NCBI RefSeq assembly: GCF_048771995.1
Contig: NC_133063.1
Span: 65,343,014 to 65,407,013 of the forward strand
From: Taeniopygia guttata
Lineage: Eukaryota > Chordata > Aves > Passeriformes > Estrildidae
Direction of reading: 5' to 3'
DNA: 64,000 bases
This document shows, piece after piece, positions 24,301 through 36,300 of the stretch. The translations under genes and the position numbers were made by a program. Numbering within the stretch: the stretch's first letter is position 1; every line of letters begins with the position of its first letter. The notes below the pieces were generated by a model that saw nothing but the letters and a program-made list of their open reading frames with translations, searched no databases and was not told the DNA's origin.

Positions 24301-24877
24301 TGTTACAATGAATATTATATGTGTAATGTTAGAAAGTTATGCTGTATTAATTCTCTTACGTAGTGTGTTAAATGTAGTTTTAGGTTACAACATAATGTTA
24401 AAATAGAAACTCTGCGATATAGGATTTGCTACAAGCTCAAGCAGGAAAATGAGATAATCGAGAAACTCTTCACACAGAGATGTCAGCGAAGGGGGCCCAT
24501 AAAAAGTGACAACCTCCTTATCAGAAAAGACAAACATTCTTCCACCTTCTCTCCATCTTTGTGGAACCAACAGGATTAAGGAGAAGTTGACAAAAACCAG
24601 AAAAGTTCTTAATTTGCAAGGAATTTATGCATCATGTATGAGATATATGAATATGCAACAGGCTATTGCTTTTAAGGTTATTCCTTTGTTCACAAGTGAT
24701 GCTTTTCATGACTTAGTGTCTGAGAGCATCCAGACGTCAGTAATTCTTTGCTTTTTATTGTCTTGTAATTGTCCTAACTCTAAATTTTATTACTCTAATT
24801 GTATTATTATTTTTATAAACATTTTATTATTATTAAACTTTTAAAATTTTAAAAGCAAGTGACTGGCGGTTTTCACA
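24301..24877 (+). mobile_element. probable solo LTR between two CR1 3' ends
   Basis: A 577-bp AT-rich element from TGTTACAATGAATATTATATG to GGTTTTCACA with TG...CA termini. Its beginning matches, from memory, a songbird LTR family. AATAAA-like and TTTTATTATT stretches near the end fit an R/U5 region. No target duplication is visible (left flank TGCAAA, right flank CTGCCC). Confidence 0.6.
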
Positions 24878-24960
24878 CTGCCCATGGTAGAGAAGCTGTA
24901 ACTAGAAGAACCTAAAGTCCCTTCCAGCCCAGCCCACTCAGCTCTGTGATTTGTGAGGGG
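24878..24960 (+). mobile_element. CR1 3'-end fragment
   Basis: CTGCCCATGGTAGAGAAGCTG followed by CCCTTCCAGCCCAGCCCACTC is a second CR1 3' terminus. It resembles 24190-24270 and abuts the LTR-like element. Confidence 0.75.
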
Positions 24961-25335
24961 CAGCACAGGAGCAGGACTGTGTGGGTTTACTCCTGTTTGT
25001 CGCTTCACCCTTTCAGGAGCATCAAAGACCTCAGCAAGGGAGGATGGAAACAGCCATAGCCAAGGGGAATCTGTTCCTTAGGAAATACTCTGGTGCTCAT
25101 TCCACTTCAAAAAACAGTTGGAGACCGTCACAATCAATGGCAATAATTGTAATGTTGTAATATGCAATACGGTAGAAGGCAATAGCATAAATGTTCTCTG
25201 AGGTCGGAAGACAGCGAGGTGTATATTTCAGTATATATTTCAGGTCGGTAAATATTTCACTTTCCCGCCGTGCGAAGCCGCGCGGGAACACCCGGGACGG
25301 CCCTCACGGCGCGGCGCCTCGGCGATCGACTGCTC

Positions 25336-25446
25336 ATGCCACGCGCGGCGCCGCCCGCCGGCGCGGCGCTCGATTGCGCAGGCTGCCGGTCGGCTGTGGC
25401 GGCTGTGGCGGCGGGGCGGGCGCTGCTGCCATGCTGCGCTGGCTGA
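25336..25446 (+). promoter_or_regulatory. possible upstream ORF overlapping the WDR41 start
   Basis: An ATG 95 bases before the WDR41 start opens a 36-codon frame, out of frame with WDR41, that ends at TGA 25444-25446, inside exon 1. If the mRNA starts upstream of 25336 this could reduce translation of WDR41. Its start context is weak (C at -3), so effects may be small. Confidence 0.35.
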
Positions 25447-25481
25447 TCGGCGGCGGCCGCGAGCCGCAGGGCTCGGCCGAG
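25431..25481 (+). CDS. WDR41: WDR41 coding exon 1
   Basis: Codons 1-17, MLRWLIGGGREPQGSAE, followed by donor GTAGGT. It ends in phase 0 and lies within the CpG island. Confidence 0.95.
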
Positions 25482-27300
25482 GTAGGTGAGCCGGCTCCCG
25501 GGCAGCCTGGCGCTTGGGCTGGTGCTGTCGGGAGGCGCCGGACCGCGGCCTTTCCCGCTGGGCGGGTCTTGGCCCCGGGATGGGTCGTGCTCCGGGCCGG
25601 GTCGCAGCCTGCGAGGCGGTCGGGCTGATAGAACGGGTGACGGAGAGAAACGGGGCAGTTGGGGAAGCACAGAGGCGGACCTCACTGTGTCCAGGGCTTC
25701 AGTTCGGGGAGGACATTGAGGTGCTGGAGCGTGTCGGGGGAAGGGGAACGGAGATGGTGCAGGGCTTGGAGCGCAAGTCCTGTGTGGAGTCCTTGAGGGA
25801 GCTCCGTTGGGTTTATCTTGGGGAAAAAGGAGGAAAAAGGATTAGTTGGTTGGGTTTATTTTGGGAAAAAGGAGGCTCAGGGGAGATCTTACCACTCTCT
25901 CCAACTACCTGAAAGAGGGGGTAGTCCTGGGGGTTGGTGTCTTGTCGCAAGCAACCGGCGACAGGATGAGGACACCGTCTCCAGCCGCACCAGGGGAGAT
26001 TCAGGCTGAGCATCAGAGATAATTTCTACACAGAAGCAGTGATTAGATACTGGAATGGAGTGCTAAGGGAGGCAGTGGAATCACCATCCTTCGCGGTGTT
26101 TAAGGACTGGACGTGGTCTAGTTGACAAGGTGATGTTTATCATAGGCTGGGCTCCATCTCAAACGTCTTTTCCCACCAAATTGATTCTGTGAACAGCAGA
26201 ACGGCTGAGCTAAGGTCCTGCTCTGCGGGAGTTATGGTGTGTTTCTTGCCTTGCAAGTCTTGCTGTCAGGATTCTGAGGTCGGTAATGTAAGTTATAGGC
26301 AGTAAGTTGTTATTTATGTGTCACAGTAGTTTGTAGTAGTTTTCCAGCATTTCTTCTTAGTACCTCATCCATGAAATATGCTTTGTTATGGAGTGCACTA
26401 TACACTGACATCCTTGCTGCTGCTCAGATTAAGAGTAATGTTACTGGATTAGAGGGAGAGATTTTTGGAGTTTTCATGTCTCTAAGACTCTGCTGAAGTT
26501 CTCAGCATGGATTTAACAAGAGTTGATTAAAGTATTGCTGTGCTTTTGTAGTCTAGGCAAGTATGAGGAAATAATTATTTTTCAGCTGCTGTTCGTGAGC
26601 AAGTTATGCCAGTATTGTGGTTGACTTTAAAGGTCTGTACTTAATTTGGGTCTGCACCAGGTTGAAATGATGATGTGTGGAAATACCTCTGACTTTTGTC
26701 ATCAGTCAAAATGCCAGTTGGATTGCAGTCACATTTGCAGGCTTGTGTGCAGTTGTTTTTAGAAGGGGGATAGGAAATACAATGCAGTTTTCTAAGATGC
26801 GCTAGAAACTGCATTGTTGTGTGTCCCTCTCCAAAGTTTAGACTTTGGTTTTGGTTTATATACTGTGATTTAATAAAGCATGAGCACAAATCAAGCTATG
26901 GCCCATTTCTTCCGTTCTGCCATTCATACCTTGGTTAAATCCAATCCACAGGGCGTTTTTTCTCATTGTTTTGCTCTCACAGAGTTGTGGAATGACAGTA
27001 ATAATTTTGCTTCTCAGCTGAAAATCTGAAGAACAAGTATTGCTAAGGGTTAGTCCCTAGACTTTTCCCCTGCTGCATGATGTAATATTGTTTTATGTAA
27101 TAATCTTTGTCACCATTAGTTCTGCAATAGGTAAGAAAGCCCACAGCAGTGTGTGGGCTGTGGACTTACAGTGTTTGTTTCCTGTGGTGTCACCTCAGAC
27201 AGTTGTGTTAGAGAGTGGCATTGCACTGGGTGAATAGAGGGGGCCTCTGGCAAAGCTGTCCTAAGTCTAAATTTGTGAAATGGAAAATTCTCCTTACCTC

Positions 27301-27332
<32 letters not shown>

Positions 27333-30300
27333 TAACTGTGGAATCAGAATCTCTTCACTTGCTGGGCAGCCGTGGTGTTCGTCTTAGGCAGGGTGGCTCT
27401 GGTGGTGGGAGCACTCAAATGCAGGGGCATCGTGGTCCTTAGGAGCTAATCTGTCATGCTCCATGGTCCATAGATTAGTTTTCCTGTGTACTCTCGTATC
27501 TATGTTTTTCATTAATAGCTTTTGAAAATCTCACTTTGTGAATGCTTCACATCCTGGGAAGTTTTGATGTTGAGATGAATTTTTTTTTTCTGATTACTGC
27601 AATGTTGCTTACAGGTCATGCATAAAAATATGCACATTGGCAATAGATTCCATTAAAATCAATATTCAGCTTTGACCTCCAAAAACTTGATTGCTACAGG
27701 AGAGTCCAGTTAGTAGTTTGTATAGAAAAATATATTTCTTCAGAGAAAGAACACTCATGTAACCCAACACTTGGGTAAATATCAATTAAGATCTGAAGAC
27801 AGCATAAATTTTTTTATGACCTTTATTGGGAAAAAGATATTGTTTTGTTCTCATGCATAAGTACCTTATAAGCACTGTACCTTTTAGTATTCACAGGCCT
27901 TGTTAGAATTAAGATTAGACATGTTGTTCAAAAGAAATAACACTATCTTGTATTGAACAGGAAACAACATCAGACTGTAGAATTGTAATGATACAAATTC
28001 TGAGTCTTTCAGAATGGTGTTAAAATTTTTTTCTTAATATATGTTTTCTGATTGTAGTATTGCTATACTGAGATTTCCTTAGGAATTTTAGAACTCTCAT
28101 TTTTTTAAAGAAATGTTTTGATTAGCTTATAATGGATGAACTCCAAGTTAATTAGTTTGTTATTATGGCCATGCAGATTCTACTTGTATTATTTTAAAGT
28201 GGAACTGCTGTTCTCATGTGATTGCAAAAAATGAGGAACAGTTGCTTCATGAAATGCATCAGGTAGCACTAAATCAAGATAAAATCACAAGAACTCTTCA
28301 TTAAAAAAACCAGGTTTCTTTCTATCCATATTTATTAACTGTGTCATTCTTAGTTTCTGAAGAATATTGTCATAGTATCAATATCAAAGTAATAGAAAAT
28401 AATTTATTGATCCTGCAATAAAAAGTTCAACTTTCTGAGGATAACATGTTTGTGTTTCATGTGGTGTTACCTGTCATGTGCTGGATGTACAGCATTCTGC
28501 AGCTGCTCTTTTTACGGTGTACATTCTGTTGAAGTTCTCAAAGAGAGGAGACTCTTGGAAATAGTATGATGTTGACTGTTGTGTAAAATAAATCTAAGGG
28601 GAGAGGGTGTTGTCACTGAGTAACCACTGAGCTATTTCGATGGTTAAAAAAAAAAAAACAAAACAACCTGACAAGTTGTTTCAGAATGTTTAAGATCTTA
28701 ATTACGAAAAAGTTGTCTTGAAATAAAATGATGATTGAGATTGGCAGAACCATTCTGCCTTGAAAATGCAGTTCTATGCAGTATTTTATTGACCCTGCCT
28801 AGTGATCAGCTTGCTCCAAGTGATTGATTGTTCTTTTAATTAATAGTCTAGTTGGGGGTAATTGCAGATGCTGTTCTATAAAATGATTAATCATTCTCTA
28901 TGTTTTTTTAAGCAGTTTGCTTTGGTATCTTGTGAATAGAGTACCAGTGGGTGATTTATATATTATGGAACAGAACGGCATTTGTTCTTATTTGTTTTAA
29001 ATATGTTGTCTTTATATAGGATTTTAAAATTGAACAGTAGATGAAAGATATGAGAGTTTCACAGCCATCTTGTAAGAGGTGTACTTTAATGAAAAACTGA
29101 ATGTATGGTGTATTGAGTAATGAAGCTGGCTTCACATGACAGCTTATAACTGAGCTGGGTTTTCATCTCACTGTATCAACGATTAAATCAGTACAAAATG
29201 TTTTTGTTGAAAAGAAAATGCTATATTGTAATTTAAATACATACTATAGGAAGCTGTTATTTGCATGAAATAACAGGGAATTATTATTTTATAGTGATTT
29301 GCTTTAAGGCAAAATGGTATTTCAGAAACTTTACACATGGATCTGTATGTAGATTGTTAGACATTACGAAGACCTGATGAAAATAATTGCGTTAGTACAA
29401 AATAAATTTACTTCCTTTTTTATGAATTTTAGAAATCCTCTGTACAGACAATTGGTGAAGAACAAATACAGAATCCTTACACGGAACTCCTTGTATTGAA
29501 AGGCCATCAAGATATAGTGCGATTTCTAGTGCAAATAGATGACTGCAGGTATGAAATGCCATTTCAAATTGTTTGACAATGTCCTTGGCAATATGTTTGT
29601 AAAAATGTAGTAACATTTTAATCCCGTCTTTTTACTTTTGGGGAGTGAGAGCTGGAAAAACTGGTGTTAAGTCAAGGATGTATACTCCCTTTTCTTGCTC
29701 TGTTACTGTATCTTTTGGCTTCTCTTTTAAGTCATACTTTAATGAGAAAATGATGGTGATAATGTTACATTTCTCAGTAAAGATTCATTTGTAAGAATTT
29801 CCTTTAGCTAATTCAGCTGTTATTTTTCAGTCTGTTCCTGGTCTGAGTACTGCCTTCTGTACATGCATAGATTCTCACAGTACTATCTGCTGCTGTTCTG
29901 ACAGGATGCATGTGTTCTATGTTTCAGAATTGAGGATAGCTGTTGCTTTACCTACTGGTTCTATGAAAGAGTGTAATAGACTCCTACAGATGTGCTGTAG
30001 CAATTGGGCATGGCATCTTCAGCAACAAGTGTTGCTTTTCCTTTCTGATCTTTTGTTGCACTTTCTTTTGATACTGTAGTGCTAAATTCACTTGAGCTTT
30101 AGTTAATGCGGTTTTCTTAGCTTTGCAAATTCTAAAGTTTTTAGCTACTTTATTCAGAATGACTACTTAGCACAAGTCACCATATGCCTAACCTCTGCAT
30201 TACAAGTCTCTTCCAGTTTGATCTGGTTCAACTTGCTATACTTGTTTGAAACCTGATAGTTCCTTTGTTTCTCTCCTTCAGGTTTCAGCTATATGCACCT

Positions 30301-33300
30301 TTCTGTATACTTCCTAACAATCTCTGTCTGTAACTTCTGAAGATTGAGTTATCTATCTTCTGAGGACAGAGTTTTCAGAAAACTGGAAATTTGGCTAAGA
30401 TGACTGAGAGAATGAATTATGACAATTGTACATTACATCCTATTTTCTATTTTAGTTTTCTCTAAATTTACCTTGCATGTTCTTTACGTAACATAATTTT
30501 ACAAGAGAAGAAATAATTTTCTTCCTTAAAACAAAGGTTGTGGAGTCTTTATTTGGTCATAAAATGTAGTGACTCTTGACTGATGTGGAGAATTAAATAG
30601 AAAATGTCTAGTGACTAAGAATATAAGTAATAGACAAGATTATCTCTGTTAAGGAGCTGTAGTAGTTTATATCTTTTACAGATTATACACAAAAGGGAAT
30701 TTCTAATATAGTCATCAATACACTGCATGAAGTTAATATGACCAAGAGTTTGTTTTATATCCTTGCAGTGGACAGCAGGTGTTTAATGAAGGAAGGTTCT
30801 CTCCCTCGCCATGTACATTGATTGGAAGAGACCATGCTAGTGGTGTTTTCCAGTTCAGAAATGCCCACAGAATCTTATTTTCTAATATTATATATAACTA
30901 TATATGTATAAAAATGAAATTTCACAGAAGACTCCATGGAAGATTTTTGTCTTGCTGGTATTTATTTTAAATGTCATTAAAAAAAAAAAAAATATATATA
31001 TATGTCAGGAAAGTTTCATGCATTCAAATGGAAGAATCTTCTGTGTTTTCTTCAGTCTTTTTTTTTCCCCCAGGCAAGTTAGTAAAATAACCCTTTATCA
31101 AAGTATGTTTTTCTCAAATGTAAAGTGAATATATGTAATTCATCTTTGTAGAAACACCACAGTATTCTTAGCTTGCACATGAAGTCTTATAAAAAAAATC
31201 TTTTACCATTTTGGATTCTTATTTGGAGGCAGGTAAATTACTAAAGCTAAAGTAATGATAATCATTGTAAAACTAAAGCCTTATTGGCGATGTTTAAGAT
31301 AGGTTATGAAATAGCATGTGGATAATGAGTAAATTGCATAGGTGGTTAGTATTCTGAGAGTTTGAGGAGTTTAATAGAGTTGTTTCAGTTGTTACTGGCA
31401 GTAATTCTAAATTTTATTTATCAAGGATATGGTATTTTCTATATTGTTAAACACACAATATTTTTCACTTGATTATTTTCAGTAAGTCTAGTATTGTTAC
31501 TCAGCTTCTGAAATGTGTTTGTTTAGTTTCTGCAGCTATTCCATTGTGTGCTTTTTGTCAACTATTGTAAGCCAAGTTTCACGCTTCAGGTCTTTAGATA
31601 ATATCATCTTAGTGAGAATTTTACAGAAGGATTTTCTTGTTTTCTCAGTGGCTCAGCTAAAACCAGTGAGTGGAAAATTTTCTCATATTGGTTTTTGAAG
31701 ATACTAAATAAATCCTCTATGAATGTAACAGAAAGCTGGTTGGTTTTTTTTTTTTGGGTTTTCTTCTTCTTTGCTCTTGTACTTTTTAAATATGACGTAA
31801 GGCTCATATTGATTGTAAGATCACTAAAGAAGGCTAAGCCTCAGCAAGAGCTGGACTGAGATAAAATTGCAAGTAATACTCTAGTATTAGACATATTAAA
31901 TTAAACAGAATTCATAGCACATTTTAAGAATAGATTTTTTTGTTGATCATTTGACCATTTCTTGCTCCTTCAGGAAACAGACAAGGTTATAGATGATGGT
32001 GATCATGACTGGAAAAGACTGAGGTGACCCATGAAGACCCTTTTTTATAACACTATTGGAATTCTTAAGTCCTGTTTTTATATTAGGTATATGCTGAAAA
32101 TCACCTATTTAAATATACTATTTCAGTTTAGAAACTGTAATTAGGATTTACAAATACATGTTTATTCTTTAAAGACTGAATCTGATATATCTTTGTAAGC
32201 ATTTTTACTTCCATAAATATTTACTGCTTTTCCATTATATTACACTGTAATGAAGTTTTCAGTTTGTTGTGGTTCTTTGTTTTGTTTTTTTTTTCCAGGA
32301 TTGCATCTGCAGGAGATGATGGAATCGTATTTCTGTGGAATGCTCAGGTTAGCGGTCTTTTTTAGAAGTGGCCTGTGTGCTCTGGACAGGGTAGAAGTTG
32401 TAGAGAAGGGGTGGAAATGTCTAGGAACAATGAAAGTGGAATAAATAGGAATTGCTTCAGAGCTAATGTTTGAAAGTGTTTTTCTGTTTAAAAGCAGAAG
32501 TGTGTATGAGGTTGTGACTTTAATTACTCTTTGAAAGTATATTCTGTGTTTGCTGTAAATGCGGAAATGCTGTAACTCATCAAATATATAGCAAGATCCC
32601 AGACTTATCAGGATTTTTATATACATGTAAGATTTAAATACATTTCAGTATTTCTATTAGTAATACCTCTTTAGTATGATTGATTAATGGAGAGCTATCA
32701 AAAATATTGTATTTAAAAGATACCAAAGTCAGTAGGAATTAAACATTTCATGACGAACAGGCCCTTAGTTTCTTGCTGTGATAAAAACTTTCTTAGAACT
32801 TTTGAAAACCTTAAGAAGACATTAGTTTTATCATACAAATGGTGCTCTGTAAGTGTGACACCTGCTGTTTTGCTCTGCTGCTCTGTTTCTCCATATCATT
32901 GACAAAACTGTAGAGAACCAGTGAGGATTAGACGTAGGTTAAGGAAGTCTAATATACATTGTTTAGTAAGAAGTCTGAAGGGTCTACAGTGTATCAGACT
33001 TTCAATTGAGGAAACAAAAATCGCAGATTTTAAATTTTCTTTAAAATATTCTGAAAAATTTATGTCACATTTATAATGGTCAGAATGAGAGACTTGGAAT
33101 TTTTCCTTTGAGCAGTTTCTGCTAGTGCTTTGCTGGTTTTGAGGACCTTTTATAATTTTATAATTCTATAATTTGGAAAAGTAAAGGGATTTGAATATTA
33201 AAACCGGTGTGTGTGGATATGTATGCCCAGTATTCTGAGCAGCTTGTGAACTTAAAACTCATTTGGATATCCAGCTTTATGAACTGAGTTCCATTTTCTA

Positions 33301-36300
33301 CTTCTGTGGGACTTCTATTTTGTTTGTTAAAACAAATCTTTGTACTTTTAATTTAAAACATTAATCCCCATCTGTCAAGAAGTTTGCAGTTAAAATTATT
33401 CCTAAAATGCCAGTTTCTTCTGCATGTTTGTTTGTAGGGTTTTACCATTTAACTAAAATGTTAGTGGAAGTAGCTGTAGTTGTCTAAAACACCCCCTTGA
33501 ATCTGTAGATAATGTGCATAGTAAATGAATCTGGCAGGAGGTTGGCCATAAATATAGGTCAGGTTTTTCCAATACTTAAGATTAAAAAAAAATATTCAAG
33601 TAAGGGATTGTCAACAAATTTGAATTGCTATAGTATTTATTAAAAAGGATGATTAGCCAATATTTGCCTTAAAATTAAATGAGTTTAATACAGAATTTTT
33701 TTATTAAGGGCTTTTAGGGTTTTTTTACTTGGAGAGTAATTTGCATTATATTCTACTTCTTTATACTTACTCATAGTATGTTATTTAATTTAAGATCTTG
33801 AACAGTACTGAGGTAGTAAGAAGAAAATCCTTAAATGTCTTTAGAAAGGAAGAATTTTACACTCATAGTAATTCTTGCTTTAAAAAGTCATTTAATACCA
33901 ATATTTTGTGCTACTTGTAGGCATTTTTCTATTTTAACCATAGTTTTCCATACTTTTTTTTTTCAGACTGGAGAAAAACTTTATGAACTTCATGGGCACA
34001 CACACAAAATTACAGCTATAGCAGCATTTTCTTCATCAGATGTTACTGAAGAAAAAACAGATTTGATTATAACAGCATCAGCTGACAGAACAGTTATTGT
34101 ATCCTTTGATCTGGAGAGAATTTAAAATTCCATGGGTTTTTTGTGTTTTTACTTCTAAAGATAGCATTGACACAGGCTGCAGCCCATCTCAAAACTTAAT
34201 GCCTACCAATACCCATTAGGTGTAATTGTATTACACAGGGGTTTGACTAGTTGTTGTAGATACAACCCTTGGCACAAAAAAAAAAAAAATCCATAACGGG
34301 CCTTTATGAATATATCATTTAGGCCATATTGAGAAGACTGTCAGGATTTAGGAGACTTGAATCTCTGCATACCTCTTTCCTAATCTGTCATTTAGTTACC
34401 AAAACAGCATTTACATTTAGGATACATAGAAACCTCTCAGTTTCCTTAATAAATAAAGACAGGTTTGGGACTGTGCTAGTGGCAGACAGGTTCAAAAAGT
34501 GTCATGTTTCCATTCTACTGTAAAGGTACTGAAGAAAACCTGTGAATGTCTGTTGTTTTGTTTTATACATTAAGCTGTTATGTCTGGCTTATGGGTCATG
34601 TGGGCAGGTGTGTTAGAATGAATGGCATTGCTTTATTTAAGAATAGGTACAAAATGAGTGGCTGAGAAGTGGGCATAAGTCTTAATTTGTTGTTGGAACT
34701 CTTATACACCTCAGTTTTCTTTTTGAAAGAATGTAGATCAAAGGTAGTGTTGTGACTTGGTTTTACTACTGTGTTGGAAAAGGCGACCTGCAACATTTAA
34801 AGGTTTTACACTATTGATGAAAAATTTAGCATATTAGTATGTAATTAAATATGTATTTCTCAAAAACCTTGATACTGTATTTCATAGTACTTACAGATTT
34901 ATCTAACTAAAGCTCATAATCATTTCACTGAGAAATTCCCTGAAGAACTTTTGCAGGAGAAATATATCTGATTTTTGTTCTGCAGTGTTTGACAGTTCTT
35001 CAAAGACTGAATGTATGGTTGTCTGGAGGGAGTGATCTATGTGTTTGGAACCAAAAATTAGATCTCTTGTGTAAGACCAGTCATCTTACTGATGCAGGTA
35101 AAAATGGAAATGACTCATTATAGCTGTTAAAGTGCAAGTAAAATGGATCTGTATAATGATGCAAAACCAATTGGAAAATTCATTTTAATTCTAATGATAA
35201 CATTATGTATTAGAGCCACTCTTTATTTTTTTAAATGTCAGATTTAATAGTTTCTGAACTAAGACTGCTTTTAATGTTCTGTGCTGTTTGAATTTTAGAG
35301 TATCTCAGATCTCAGTAACTGTACGTTATCTTGGACTACAGGGCTAGAGCTCAGATGCTGATTTTTGTGTTTGCTGTAACATGTACCAGATCCTTTGATT
35401 GGCTTTTTGTGTGATTGAGTGGGAGTTTTATTATATTTCTGAGTGAAGCTTTGTAATAGTAGAACAGTAAAGATTACTTTTTTATTGTTAAGAATCAGTA
35501 CTTCTGATGTAGAAAATGCATGTTTTGATAGTTATATAATAATCAGAAATGACTGTCAGTCATAGTTTTCTGTTAATAAACTTCTGTATTATCTGTCAGT
35601 GTGAAGAAAATTGTTGCATGCTATTGCTATACTTTACCAAGATGCTTACAAAGCTGTGAGTCACATTCAAAGGTGGAACTGATATTGGCCTTACTTTTGT
35701 CATAGAATAGAGTAGTGGTAGGCAAAGCCTTCTGAATCCTTGAGGGTATTAATACTTCTTTTGATTCAGTATGAAATGTCATGCTAAATACTAGTTGGAC
35801 TGTGGTGCCTAGTATGAAGTGCTATTGAAACTTTGGTACAAGGAATAATGGAATGTGTGGCATGAGCTCTCTCTTCTGTCCTAATCTCTGACTTTTGTGG
35901 GGAAAGAGGTTGTTTATTCCTTGGGGAATTTTCCTCTGATGGTTCTTTGGCACAGGGTGGGGAAATTGTGTGCAGGATGAAGAAAGAAAGATGATAGGAA
36001 GCTGGGTATTTTATCGTATGTTTTATTCTTTTTCATCTTGCTCTGCACATTATGTTAGAATTCTATATACTTGAGGTAGTATCAGTACCTAATAATTTTG
36101 GTACTGCCTGTATTTAGAGCCTCAATAATTGTCATTGTGTTTTTAATACTGTCCTGCATTAGAACATAAATATCTTAATTGCTTTTAAAATAAAAATATG
36201 ATTTACTTTCAGCTTCACCACAAGTTTGATGTTCAAAATTCTGCTTGATTCAGCACCAAAACTCCTGACCTTACCTCTGTTTGAGATAATCTGTTCATTT

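Larger units (their letters stand above)
25255..25640 (+). promoter_or_regulatory. WDR41: CpG-island promoter of WDR41
   Basis: A GC- and CpG-rich block in otherwise AT-rich DNA surrounds the first coding exon. No TATA box lies close upstream of the start codon. A TGCGCA half-site like that of NRF1 lies near 25375, and GGAA (ETS core) near 25206. These are simple matches. The transcription start is not determined. Confidence 0.8.

Noticed and set aside
25257-25685. A 142-codon antisense frame over the WDR41 CpG island
   Set aside because: Open frames are common by chance in CpG-rich DNA with few stop codons; it is Pro/Ala/Arg-rich with no recognisable domain.
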